A DNA stretch of 64,000 nucleotides from CAVTWY01 sp963738575. GTDB taxonomy: Bacteria > Pseudomonadota > Gammaproteobacteria > Burkholderiales > Burkholderiaceae_C. The notes below the pieces were generated by a model. It ran no database searches and had not been told where the DNA came from. It saw only the letters and a list, made by a program, of their open reading frames with translations. This document shows positions 53,950 to 62,806 of this stretch, one piece after another; the first letter of the stretch is position 1; every line of letters begins with the position of its first letter. The position numbers and the translations under genes were made by a program. Location: assembly GCA_963738575.1 (NCBI GenBank), contig CAVTWY010000001.1:310001-374000 (forward strand), written 5' to 3'.

Positions 53950-54834
53950 ATGATCTTATCGCTCGGACTTGTTGCAGGCTTGGGGGCTGCGGCCACGGCA
54001 GTGGCTCAAACAGCCTCCTCACCGTTGTCTGGCCTGCTGCTGTGGGGCTTCAGCGCCTTGGCTGTGTTGGGCTATGCAATCGCGTTTTTGTCCAGCAAAC
54101 AATCCAGCGCCTGGTCCACCAAGGCTTTGATGGTGGGGTGGGGTGCCCACGCAATGGCGCTGGTGGTGGACATTTTTGGTGGCGAGACGGGCGCGCGCTT
54201 TGGTTTCGCGCCAGCCATTTCGGCCACCGTGTGTTTGGTGATTGCTGCTCACGCGGTGGAGCAAAAGCTGCTTGCGTTCACGGCCACGCGCCGTGTGTTG
54301 ACGGTGGCTGGTGTGGTGGGGTGCGTGCTGGCAGCAATGTATCCAGGTGAATTGCGATCACCCGAATCACCCTGGGCGCCGCTGCATTGGTTGCTCGGCA
54401 TCATCTCGTACGGCTTGTTTGGCGCTGCCGTGGTTCACGCGTGGTTGTTGGGCCGCGTGGAGTCAAGGCTGCGGCGGCCACGCACGGCTACCGACCCACA
54501 ACAACCCGCTGGCGATCGGCCCGCCTTGCCATTGATGACGCTTGAGCGATTGACGTTTCGGTTTGTTGACGCTGGTTTTGTGGCACTCACCATCACGGTG
54601 TTGCTTGGGGGGTGGTTTGCTTTGCAAAACAGTCATGGTTGGCGCTGGGACCACAAAACGATCTTTTCGTTGGCGGGCTGGTTGACATTTGCCTTCTTGG
54701 TCGCAGGCCGTCACGCCTACGGTTGGCGTGGGCAACGTGCCACGCGCTGGGTGTACGTGGGGGCGGTGCTGCTGATGCTGGCTTATGTGGGCTCGCGTTT
54801 TGTGCTTGAGGTGATGCTGAACCGCAGCACCTGA
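53950..54834 (+). CDS. Inner-membrane cytochrome c assembly-like protein (CcsA/YpjD family)
   Basis: 294 residues from the ATG at 53950, with about eight membrane segments. Characteristic segments are ISATVCLVIAAHAVEQKLLAFTATRRVLTV, WAPLHWLLGIISYGLFGAAVVHAWLLGRVE and the SLAGWLTFAFLVAGRHAYGWRGQRATRW region resembling the WWD-like region of CcsA/HemX proteins. Genes of this type sit beside ffh in many gammas and betas (YpjD). The biochemical role is not certain. Codons back to 53827 belong to the divergent ffh 5' region. Confidence 0.86.
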   Translation: MILSLGLVAGLGAAATAVAQTASSPLSGLLLWGFSALAVLGYAIAFLSSKQSSAWSTKALMVGWGAHAMALVVDIFGGETGARFGFAPAISATVCLVIAAHAVEQKLLAFTATRRVLTVAGVVGCVLAAMYPGELRSPESPWAPLHWLLGIISYGLFGAAVVHAWLLGRVESRLRRPRTATDPQQPAGDRPALPLMTLERLTFRFVDAGFVALTITVLLGGWFALQNSHGWRWDHKTIFSLAGWLTFAFLVAGRHAYGWRGQRATRWVYVGAVLLMLAYVGSRFVLEVMLNRST

Positions 54835-54845
54835 AAGCCGATTGC

Positions 54846-55070
54846 ATGGGCAAAGTACTTTTATTGATTTTGGTTGTGTTGGTGGTCGCCGCCGTGTTTT
54901 GGGCGGGGCGACGCCGCGTCACGCAACAACGCGACCAAGCGCAGCGTTTGCAATCAATCGAGCCTTGCGCCCATTGCGGCGTTCACGTGCCCGTGACTGA
55001 CGCCGTGCTGCGCGACGGCAAAACGTATTGCAGCGACGCGCACCGCGACCTGGGACCACCCCAGGCATGA
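54846..55070 (+). CDS. PP0621-like small membrane protein with a zinc-type cysteine cluster
   Basis: 74 residues: one N-terminal membrane segment (GKVLLLILVVLVVAAVFWAG) then a basic patch and CAHCGVHVPVTDAVLRDGKTYCSDAHRDLG, with Cys and His residues spaced as in the PP0621 family. The function is unknown. The stop overlaps pilS (ATGA), so it is coupled with pilS-pilR. Confidence 0.82.
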   Translation: MGKVLLLILVVLVVAAVFWAGRRRVTQQRDQAQRLQSIEPCAHCGVHVPVTDAVLRDGKTYCSDAHRDLGPPQA

Positions 55071-57163
55071 GTAAAGTCGACGATCGGGTGCAGACCGAAA
55101 GCTACAGCCGCTTGAGCGCGATGTGGCCTGGCGCAGAGCGTCGTCGCCAAGCGCGTCAAGCCAAACAGAATCAACCTGGGCCCGAGTCACTATTTGGTGC
55201 CCTGGTGGGCGGTGATTCGCAGGTTCACGACGACGATATTGCGCGCAGCGCTGCCGTAGGCGGCGCCGGCAGCGAGACGATCGAGTCGCAGCGACGCAAG
55301 GCGCCCTTGCAGCGGCACCGGCCAGCCAGCCGTGACACAGTACCGGCTTCACCCGCAAACGCCACAGGCCCCGACGCCCGCGTTGATAGCACCGATGCCC
55401 AAGCGGCCGCTGGCCGCACCCAAGCGCCAGCCGATCGCCAAAGGGATGCGCGCGCCGCCCAGGCCACGGTGTTGGACGATGTCCCTGCCACGCAGCGCCT
55501 GTTCAAGATTTTTGTGGGCGCGCGCGCCGTTTTGGGGCTGGCTTTGGTGGCCGCTTTGGTGGCCGCGGGCATGCTGGGCATGCGTGCGCCCTTGGGCATG
55601 ATGTTGGTGGCCATGGGCTACGCCACGCAAGCCGTCGTGCTTTGGATGTTGCCCCGATTTCGGGAAGAGGCACCCGCGCGCGACAGCTTGAGCCGCAGCC
55701 AGTGGGTCACCACCATCGGCGTTGACTTGGCCACGTTTTCTTGGCTGCATTGGATGCAGCCCATGCAGAACTTCAACTTGGTGGCGTTGCTGTTGCTGCC
55801 CGTGTTGATGGGTGGGGTCTTGGCGCCTCGCGTGATTGCACTGGCGGGTTCGTCGGGTGTGGTGTTGATGCTGCTGGCCATGACATGGAACACCGTGGCC
55901 GCAGGGGGTGACCCCACCACGCTGTGGATGCAGGCCGGCTTGGCAGGCGTGGGGTTCTTTGCCGTCACTTTGTTGGCTGGTGAGATGTCGACACGCTTGG
56001 CCAGCCAAGCTTTTGCGGCGCGCAGTGGCCTGGAGCTGGCGCGGCAACAAGCGCAGCTGAATCGCTTGGTGATCGAAGAAATGACGGATGGGGTGTTGGT
56101 GGTGGATCGCCGCGCGCGTGTGCGCGCCGCCAACCCTGCAGCACGCCGTTTGTTGATCCACCAGGGCCTGGGGCGCGCGGCGCCGTTTCAATTGCAAGAC
56201 GAGCCGGTTTGGGCAGAATTGGAGACGCTGGTTCGGCAAGCGTTTGTCAAAAAATTGTGGCCCGATGGGGTGGCGACGGCCACGCTCAAGTTTGCCGACG
56301 GCACCACCCGTACCCTGCGGGTGCGGGCCCGGTTCACACGCCAACGCTCGCCCTTGCTTCGCGGCGGCGTGGGTGACGTGCCCCTGTCCGAAGTGTTTTG
56401 TGTGGTCTTCTTGGAGGACCAGCGCTTGGTCCACGAGCGCACGCGTCAAGAAAAGCTGGCCGCCATGGGACGGGTCTCGGCCGGCATTGCGCATGAGATT
56501 CGCAACCCCTTGGCCGCCATCGCCCAGGCCAACGCACTGCTGCGTGAAGAGGCGCAAGGCCGCGAGCAGCAAATGCTCACGAAGATGGTGCACGAAAACG
56601 TCGAGCGACTCAAACTCATCGTTGACGACGTGATGGCGGTTGCCCCCAGCCCCGACGCCACCCGGCAGCGCATCGATGCCGTCGCCGTGGTGGGCCACAT
56701 CGTGGGTGAGTGGTCTCGTGCCGCAGGCCTGCCCGTGGGTGCCACCACGCGCTTGCAGGTTGAACTGGCCGAAGCCGAGCTGCCCGTGGTGTTTGACCCC
56801 GAACACCTGCGGCGCGTGCTGGTCAATTTGCTGGACAACGCACGCCGCCACGCCACTGAAACGCCGGGTGCCATCACGCTGGTGCTGGCTCAGGCATCGG
56901 CCGAACACGTGGTGTTGAGCGTGTCCAGCGACGGCGACATCATTGGGCCCGACATCGAGCCTTATTTGTTTGAGCCCTTCTTTTCCACACGCAGTCGCGG
57001 CACCGGCCTGGGCTTGTACATTTGCCGAGAGTTGTGCGAGCGCTATGGCGCCACCATCGACTATTGGCAACAAGCGGCCGACAGCCGTCACCGCAACCAG
57101 TTTCGCGTGGTGTTTCGCACCGCCGACCGACCCGATTTCACTGAGTCCAGATTGCTTTCATGA
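55067..57163 (+). CDS. pilS: Sensor histidine kinase PilS of the type IV pilus two-component system
   Basis: 698 residues from the ATG at 55067. The first 135 residues are a low-complexity hydrophilic extension, longer than in PilS of Pseudomonas. Then come about six membrane segments (LFKIFVGARAVLGLALVAALVAAGML onward to the VTLLAGEM segment), a PAS-like domain (MTDGVLVVDRRARVRAANPAAR), the HisKA H-box GIAHEIRNPLAAI and HATPase_c with VNLLDNARRHA, and FEPFFSTRSRGTGLGLYI. Overlaps pilR by ATGA. Regulates pilA via PilR. Confidence 0.95.
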   Translation: MSKVDDRVQTESYSRLSAMWPGAERRRQARQAKQNQPGPESLFGALVGGDSQVHDDDIARSAAVGGAGSETIESQRRKAPLQRHRPASRDTVPASPANATGPDARVDSTDAQAAAGRTQAPADRQRDARAAQATVLDDVPATQRLFKIFVGARAVLGLALVAALVAAGMLGMRAPLGMMLVAMGYATQAVVLWMLPRFREEAPARDSLSRSQWVTTIGVDLATFSWLHWMQPMQNFNLVALLLLPVLMGGVLAPRVIALAGSSGVVLMLLAMTWNTVAAGGDPTTLWMQAGLAGVGFFAVTLLAGEMSTRLASQAFAARSGLELARQQAQLNRLVIEEMTDGVLVVDRRARVRAANPAARRLLIHQGLGRAAPFQLQDEPVWAELETLVRQAFVKKLWPDGVATATLKFADGTTRTLRVRARFTRQRSPLLRGGVGDVPLSEVFCVVFLEDQRLVHERTRQEKLAAMGRVSAGIAHEIRNPLAAIAQANALLREEAQGREQQMLTKMVHENVERLKLIVDDVMAVAPSPDATRQRIDAVAVVGHIVGEWSRAAGLPVGATTRLQVELAEAELPVVFDPEHLRRVLVNLLDNARRHATETPGAITLVLAQASAEHVVLSVSSDGDIIGPDIEPYLFEPFFSTRSRGTGLGLYICRELCERYGATIDYWQQAADSRHRNQFRVVFRTADRPDFTESRLLS

Positions 57164-58743
57164 CGCAGGCAAACCCCACGCCCCACGCTTTGGCACCCGC
57201 CACCCAGTTCAGCTTGTTGGTGATCGATGACGAGCCCGACTTGTGCACGCTGTACGAATTGACGTTGCTGCGCGAGGGCTACGAAGTTGAAACTGCAGGC
57301 TCGGTGCAAGACGCACTGGCCCATCTGGGTGAGCGCACTTACAGCGCCGTCATCACCGACATGCGGCTGCCAGACGGCACTGGTCTGGACGTGCTGCAAT
57401 GGCTCGAACAATCAGGCCGTCAAGAAAAAACGTTGGTCATCACGGCTTATGGTTCGGCTGAAAACGCGGTCGAAGCCCTCAAAGCCGGTGCTTACGACTA
57501 CCTCACCAAGCCGGTCGATTTGCGGCAGTTTCGCAGCGTGGTGTCGTCGGCGCTCGGCCGCACCCCAGCCATGAGCCCCGTGTCACCGTCTACCTTGCCA
57601 CCTTCTTTATTGAGCAAGGCCGCCCCCATGGGCAGTTCGGCCATCGATGCGCCAGCATCCGTCGCGGCCGCACGAGGTTCGGTTGGCGCTGCCAAGGCAC
57701 TACCACCCGATCCGTTTCGCCGCATGGTGGGTTCGTCGGCTGCCATGGAGCAGGTGCGGCAGTTGATCGCACGCGTGGCGCGCAGCATGGCGCCGGTGCA
57801 CGTCCATGGCGAATCAGGCACGGGCAAAGAACTTGTGGCACGCGCGATCCACACCGTCAGCACGCGCGCGGCGCAGCCTTTCATTGCTGTTAACTGCGGC
57901 GCCATCCCCGAGAATTTGTTGGAGGCCGAGTTTTTTGGTTACCGCAAAGGCTCCTTCACGGGCGCCAACGAAGACCGAGACGGGTTTTTTCAAGCCGCAG
58001 ACGGCGGCACGCTGTTTTTGGACGAGATCGGCGACATGCCCCTGTCGATGCAAAGCAAATTGCTGCGCGTGATTCAAGAGCGCTCGGTGCGCCCAGTAGG
58101 TGCTGTGGTTGAGACATCGATCAACGTGCGCGTGGTCAGCGCCACGCACAAAGACCTGACGGCCGAGGTGCACTCGGGGCGCTTTCGCCAAGACTTGTTT
58201 TATCGCTTGAACGTGATTCAAGTTCGGGTGCCGCCGCTGCGCGAGCGGCGTGAAGACCTGGGCCCCATCAGTGCGGCCGTGCTGGACCGCATTTCTCGCG
58301 ATGCGGGTGTGCACCCTGCACCGCGCCTTTCGCGCGAAGCCTTCGACAGGCTGGCGACCTATGCCTTCCCTGGCAACGTGCGCGAGCTCGAAAACCTGTT
58401 GCACCGAGCCGTGGCGATGTCGGGGCACGAGGTGATTGAACTGCGCGACCTCGATTTGCCGGGTGGGCGCGACGCCGCATTGGCAACGTCCGATGCGCCG
58501 TCGACAGCCACTGCAAGCAGGGCGACGACATCTGATGCACAAGCACTGGCCCCTGCGGTGTTGCCGGCCGACTTGGCGGCTTACCTCGACAGCGTGGAGC
58601 GCGACATTCTGGCGCGATCCCTGGAGCGCCACCGTTACAACCGCACCGCCGCCGGCGCCAGCTTGGGCCTGACGCTGCGCCAAATGCGTTACCGCATGGC
58701 GCGTTTGGGCGTGACGGCACCGGGCGACCGCGACGACGAATGA
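57160..58743 (+). CDS. pilR: Sigma-54-dependent response regulator PilR
   Basis: 527 residues: receiver domain (LLVIDDEPDLCTLYE, phospho-acceptor in ITDMRLPDG, ITAYGSAENAVEALKAGAYDYLTKPVDL), a linker of about 40 residues, the AAA+ sigma-54 interaction domain with HGESGTGKELVARAIH, FFGYRKGSFTGANE (the GAFTGA-type loop reads GSFTGA) and FLDEIGDMPLSMQSKLLRVIQE, then a Fis-type HTH (NRTAAGASLGLTLRQMRYRM). Overlaps pilS and ampD by ATGA. Confidence 0.97.
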   Translation: MTQANPTPHALAPATQFSLLVIDDEPDLCTLYELTLLREGYEVETAGSVQDALAHLGERTYSAVITDMRLPDGTGLDVLQWLEQSGRQEKTLVITAYGSAENAVEALKAGAYDYLTKPVDLRQFRSVVSSALGRTPAMSPVSPSTLPPSLLSKAAPMGSSAIDAPASVAAARGSVGAAKALPPDPFRRMVGSSAAMEQVRQLIARVARSMAPVHVHGESGTGKELVARAIHTVSTRAAQPFIAVNCGAIPENLLEAEFFGYRKGSFTGANEDRDGFFQAADGGTLFLDEIGDMPLSMQSKLLRVIQERSVRPVGAVVETSINVRVVSATHKDLTAEVHSGRFRQDLFYRLNVIQVRVPPLRERREDLGPISAAVLDRISRDAGVHPAPRLSREAFDRLATYAFPGNVRELENLLHRAVAMSGHEVIELRDLDLPGGRDAALATSDAPSTATASRATTSDAQALAPAVLPADLAAYLDSVERDILARSLERHRYNRTAAGASLGLTLRQMRYRMARLGVTAPGDRDDE

Positions 58744-59426
58744 GCTTGCGTGCGCGCAGGCGCCACACGCATTCGCGCAGGGCGCAAATGGTGGCACCGC
58801 AATGGTGTCAAGGTTGGTGGCGTTTGGCCCACGCCGTGCCGTCGCCCAACGTCGATGCCAGGCCGCTACCGCGAGATGTGTCGCTGGTGGTGGTGCATTC
58901 GATCAGCTTGCCACCGGGTGTTTATGGTGGCGCTGAGGTGGAAGCGTTTTTTACCAATCGCCTTGACTTGAAAGCGCATCCTTATTATGAGCGCTTGCAC
59001 GATGTCAGGGTCAGCGCGCACTTTTTTGTGCGCCGCACTGGCGCCGTGGTGCAGTTTGCGTCGTGCGACGCTCGGGCCTGGCATGCGGGGGTGTCTTCAT
59101 GGGCTGGCCGCGCGCGCTGCAACGATTTTTCCATCGGCATTGAGCTTGAAGGTTTGGAGGGCACCGCTTTTGAGCGGGCGCAGTACGTGGCGCTTGCAAC
59201 GCTGCTGACCGCGCTGCGCGACGTGTATCCGGTGGCTGCAGTAGTGGGGCACGAGCACATCGCGCCTGGGCGAAAACGCGATCCTGGGTCGGCTTTTGAA
59301 TGGCGACAACTATGGTCTCGAACGCGCTGGCCGCGACGCTTGTTTGATCACGCCTTGCACGCCGCAGCGCAGGCCGTTGCGCCGTCGCCAACGGTGAATT
59401 TGGATACCACAAAGCCGATCGCCTGA
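58740..59426 (+). CDS. ampD: 1,6-anhydro-N-acetylmuramyl-L-alanine amidase AmpD
   Basis: 228 residues, starting in an ATGA overlap with pilR. Zinc amidase of peptidoglycan recycling, cytoplasmic. VVVHSISLPPGVYGG near the first zinc His, HPYYERLHDVRVSAHFFVRRTGAVVQFA with the second His region, AWHAGVSSWAGRARCNDFSIGIELEG with the catalytic Glu, and VVGHEHIAPGRKRDPG with the third zinc ligand. The N-terminal 35 residues are basic and not conserved. Confidence 0.95.
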   Translation: MSLRARRRHTHSRRAQMVAPQWCQGWWRLAHAVPSPNVDARPLPRDVSLVVVHSISLPPGVYGGAEVEAFFTNRLDLKAHPYYERLHDVRVSAHFFVRRTGAVVQFASCDARAWHAGVSSWAGRARCNDFSIGIELEGLEGTAFERAQYVALATLLTALRDVYPVAAVVGHEHIAPGRKRDPGSAFEWRQLWSRTRWPRRLFDHALHAAAQAVAPSPTVNLDTTKPIA

Positions 59427-59495
59427 AGAAGAAAGTTGAAGCGTCGCAGCCGCTGCGCCACGTCGCAATGCCACCAACAACCGTGAGCACTTGAA

Positions 59496-59511
59496 ACACT
59501 AGATGTAGTGC
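59496..59511 (+). promoter_or_regulatory. NrdR box 1
   Basis: ACACTAGATGTAGTGC matches the NrdR consensus (ACAC-W-A-T-A-T-W-GTG). NrdR represses ribonucleotide reductase genes when dATP is high. It lies 32 nt upstream of the second box. Confidence 0.85.
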
Positions 59512-59512
59512 C

Positions 59513-59541
59513 TTGCAGGGCAAACAGGCACCAGATATAGT
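59513..59541 (+). promoter_or_regulatory. nrdAB promoter
   Basis: TTGCAG, 17 nt, TATAGT. The -35 sits between the two NrdR boxes and the -10 lies inside box 2, so binding to both boxes would cover the promoter. Confidence 0.7.
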
Positions 59542-59543
59542 GG
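59528..59543 (+). promoter_or_regulatory. NrdR box 2
   Basis: GCACCAGATATAGTGG, second NrdR box. The distance of 32 nt from box 1 (about three helical turns) matches the spacing typical of NrdR-regulated promoters. Confidence 0.85.
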
Positions 59544-59763
59544 AGGTTCGTGCTATTCTTCACACCCCACTAAAGTTGTTTTTGAGTCTTTATTTGGTCG
59601 TGCCGACGCACACCGTCAGGGTGGTCCAAGGGTTGTCGCCTGCGGGCTTCGGCCAGCGCTGATTCGCGCACCGCCCAGCTTCGTCGTTCATCGCCTCGAC
59701 TCGCGCTTCGCTTTTTTACCAACCACTCCCTGCACACCAGTGCAGCCTAAGGAACCGCTTTCC

Positions 59764-62640
59764 ATGCAACCAGTCGCTGTCAGCACCGTTACGCCAACCG
59801 TTGTGCCCGTCATGCCCAAAGGGCCGAGTGACATGGCAGCTTCGGCCTACCAGGGCTACCAGATCATTCGCCGCAATGGCGCCGTGGTTACTTTTGAGCC
59901 CAACAAGATTGCAGTGGCGTTGATGAAGGCCTTTTTGGCCGTGCATGGCACGCAAGGTGCAGCGTCGGCCAGTGTTCGTGAAACGGTCGAGCAGCTCACC
60001 GAGAGCGTGGTGCGCGCGTTGTTGCGTTCGCGTCCTGGTGGCGGCACGTTTCACATTGAGGACATTCAAGACCAAGTTGAGTTGGGCTTGATGCGCGGCG
60101 GCCACCACGAAGTGGCGCGTGCTTACGTGCTTTACCGCGAGCGCCGCTCGCAAGAGCGCGCGCGCCAAAAACCGCAAGCCAAGGTGGCGGTTGAAGCCAC
60201 GCTCACCGTCACCGACCGTGGCCAACGCGTGCCACTGGACATGGCGCGGCTGACGCACCTTGTCGAGGCCGCTTGTGCCGAACTGGGCGCCGACGTCACC
60301 GCCGAGCCCATCCTGGCCGAAACCCGCCGCAACCTCTATGACGGCGTGCCCATCGACGAGGTTTACAAAGCTGCGATCCTGGCAGCTCGCACCTTGATTG
60401 AAAAAGAGCCGTCGTACACCCGCGCCACCGCACGCTTGCTGCTGCACACGGTGCGCAAAGAAGTGCTGGGCACCGAGGCCACCCAAGAAGAAATGGGCCA
60501 GCTCTACGCCGAGTCGTTCCCCGCCTTCATCCGCCGCGGTGTCAAGGCCGAGCTGCTGGACGAGCGCTTGCAAGAGTACGACCTGCAGCGCCTGGGCCGT
60601 GCGCTCAAGGCCGAGCGCGATTTGCAGTTTGACTACCTGGGCTTGCAAACCCTGGTAGACCGCTACTTCTTGCACATCGAAGACCAGCGCATCGAGTTGC
60701 CGCAGGCTTTCTTCATGCGCGTGGCCATGGGCTTGGCGCTGAAAGAGATTGACCGCGAAGCCCGTGCCATCGAGTTTTACAACGTGATGTCGTCGTTCGA
60801 CTTCATGTCCAGCACGCCCACCTTGTTCAATGCCGGCACGCGTCGCTCGCAGCTCTCCAGCTGCTACCTCACCACCGTGGCCGACGATCTGGACGGCATC
60901 TACGAGGCCCTGAAAGAAAACGCGCTGCTGTCCAAGTACGCCGGCGGCCTGGGCAACGACTGGACCAACGTGCGCGCTTTGGGCTCTTACATCAAGGGCA
61001 CCAACGGCAAGAGCCAAGGCGTGGTGCCGTTCCTCAAGGTGGTCAATGACACCGCCGTGGCCGTCAACCAAGGTGGCAAGCGCAAGGGCGCGGTGTGTGC
61101 GTACTTGGAGAGTTGGCACCTGGACATCGAAGAGTTTTTGGAGCTGCGCAAGAACACCGGCGACGACCGCCGCCGCACGCACGACATGAACACCGCCAAC
61201 TGGATCCCCGACTTGTTCATGAAGCGGGTGATTGAAGGCAGCGACTGGACTTTGTTCTCGCCCTCCAACACGCCCGACTTGCACGACAAGTTTGGTCGCG
61301 CCTTTGAAGAGGCCTACACCGCCTACGAAGCCAAAGCCGACCGCGGCGAGCTCAAGCTCTACAAGCGGGTGCCGGCGCGCGATCTGTGGCGCAAGATGCT
61401 GACGATGCTGTTTGAAACCGGGCACCCTTGGATCACCTTCAAAGACGCTTGCAACGTGCGTTCGCCCCAGCAGCACGTGGGTGTGGTGCACTCGTCCAAC
61501 CTGTGCACCGAAATCACGCTCAACACCAACGAGAGCGAGATCGCTGTTTGCAACCTTGGTTCGGTCAACCTGGTGCAGCACCTCAAAGACGACGGCCAGG
61601 GCAACAAGTCAATCGACGAAGTCAAGCTCAAAGCCACGGTGTCCACCGCCATGCGCATGCTCGACAACGTCATCGACATCAATTACTACGCGGTCAAGAA
61701 GGCACGCGACTCCAACCTGCGCCACCGGCCCGTGGGCCTGGGCATCATGGGGTTCCAAGATTGCCTGTACCAACTGCGCGTGCCTTACGCCAGCGACGCC
61801 GCTGTGACGTTTGCCGACCGCTCGATGGAAGCCGTTTGCTACTACGCTTACTGGGCGTCCACCGATTTGGCGGCCGAGCGTGGCCGCTACTCCACCTACC
61901 GCGGTTCGCTGTGGGACCAAGGCGTGTTGCCCCTTGATTCGCTCAAGCGCCTGGCGCACGAGCGCGGCGGCCACGTTGAGGTTGACACCTCCACCACGCT
62001 CGACTGGGACGCACTGCGTCAGCGCATGGCCGTGCACGGCATGCGCAACAGCAACTGCGTGGCCATTGCTCCCACTGCCACCATCTCCAACATCATTGGC
62101 GTGGACGCATCGATCGAGCCCAACTTTGGCAACTTGTCGGTCAAATCCAACCTGTCGGGTGAGTTCACAATCATCAATGAGTACCTGGTGCGCGAGCTGA
62201 AAAAGCTCGGGCTGTGGGACGACGTGATGATCATGGACTTGAAGCATTACCAAGGCTCACTGCGTCAGATCGATCGCGTGCCCGAATCGCTCAAGCAGCT
62301 TTACGCCACCGCTTTTGAGGTGGACGCCACGTGGTTGGTGGAAGCCGCATCACGACGCCAGAAGTGGATCGACCAAGCGCAGTCGCTCAACATTTACATG
62401 GGCGGCGCGTCGGGCAAGAAGCTCGACGAGACCTACAAGTTGGCATGGTTGCGCGGGCTCAAGACAACCTACTACCTTCGCACCATGGCGGCAACGCACG
62501 CCGAGATGAGTACGGTCAGTCGCGGTTCGCACAACGCAGTCAGCTCGGCATCAAGCCCCGTTGCAGCCGTTGAAGCATTGCCTGCAACCGACATCAAGAT
62601 GTGCGCAATTGATGACCCTTCGTGCGAGGCATGTCAGTGA
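59764..62640 (+). CDS. nrdA: Class Ia ribonucleotide reductase large subunit NrdA
   Basis: 958 residues from the ATG at 59764, with an AAGGA ribosome site 10 nt before it. An N-terminal ATP-cone (YQIIRRNGAVVTFEPNKIAVALMKAF) for dATP/ATP control of activity is followed by the ten-stranded barrel. Catalytic and substrate-site regions include SSNLCTEITLNTNESEIAVCNLGSVNL, the NSNCVAIAPTATISNI loop and the redox-active C-terminal CxxC (DPSCEACQ). Reduces ribonucleoside diphosphates. The antisense frame opposite it is a shadow. A GTG at 59740 is a less likely start. Confidence 0.98.
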   Translation: MQPVAVSTVTPTVVPVMPKGPSDMAASAYQGYQIIRRNGAVVTFEPNKIAVALMKAFLAVHGTQGAASASVRETVEQLTESVVRALLRSRPGGGTFHIEDIQDQVELGLMRGGHHEVARAYVLYRERRSQERARQKPQAKVAVEATLTVTDRGQRVPLDMARLTHLVEAACAELGADVTAEPILAETRRNLYDGVPIDEVYKAAILAARTLIEKEPSYTRATARLLLHTVRKEVLGTEATQEEMGQLYAESFPAFIRRGVKAELLDERLQEYDLQRLGRALKAERDLQFDYLGLQTLVDRYFLHIEDQRIELPQAFFMRVAMGLALKEIDREARAIEFYNVMSSFDFMSSTPTLFNAGTRRSQLSSCYLTTVADDLDGIYEALKENALLSKYAGGLGNDWTNVRALGSYIKGTNGKSQGVVPFLKVVNDTAVAVNQGGKRKGAVCAYLESWHLDIEEFLELRKNTGDDRRRTHDMNTANWIPDLFMKRVIEGSDWTLFSPSNTPDLHDKFGRAFEEAYTAYEAKADRGELKLYKRVPARDLWRKMLTMLFETGHPWITFKDACNVRSPQQHVGVVHSSNLCTEITLNTNESEIAVCNLGSVNLVQHLKDDGQGNKSIDEVKLKATVSTAMRMLDNVIDINYYAVKKARDSNLRHRPVGLGIMGFQDCLYQLRVPYASDAAVTFADRSMEAVCYYAYWASTDLAAERGRYSTYRGSLWDQGVLPLDSLKRLAHERGGHVEVDTSTTLDWDALRQRMAVHGMRNSNCVAIAPTATISNIIGVDASIEPNFGNLSVKSNLSGEFTIINEYLVRELKKLGLWDDVMIMDLKHYQGSLRQIDRVPESLKQLYATAFEVDATWLVEAASRRQKWIDQAQSLNIYMGGASGKKLDETYKLAWLRGLKTTYYLRTMAATHAEMSTVSRGSHNAVSSASSPVAAVEALPATDIKMCAIDDPSCEACQ

Positions 62641-62661
62641 TGGTTTCGGTGATGCATTGAA

Positions 62662-62694
62662 CACAAGCGCGCGTCGTATGAACGCGCGTTTGTG
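62662..62694 (+). other. Stem-loop between nrdA and nrdB
   Basis: CACAAGCGCGCGT / ACGCGCGTTTGTG with a 7-nt loop and one G-T pair. No U-tract follows, so it is not a Rho-independent terminator. It could affect the nrdA/nrdB expression ratio through mRNA processing or stability. Confidence 0.55.
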
Positions 62695-62806
62695 GCGCGA
62701 GTGCATTGATAAACGATGCACTAGCGCAACAGCGAAGAGCATGCAATCACAAGTTTTGCTTGGTGTTTGAAACCAACACTCTGATAATTTGAATTAGGAA
62801 CTAAAC

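Noticed and set aside
55349..57091. 580-codon minus-strand frame over pilS
   Set aside because: Antisense to pilS, His/Gln/Gly-rich with no motif.
59716..61581. 621-codon minus-strand frame over nrdA
   Set aside because: Antisense shadow of intact nrdA in GC-rich DNA.
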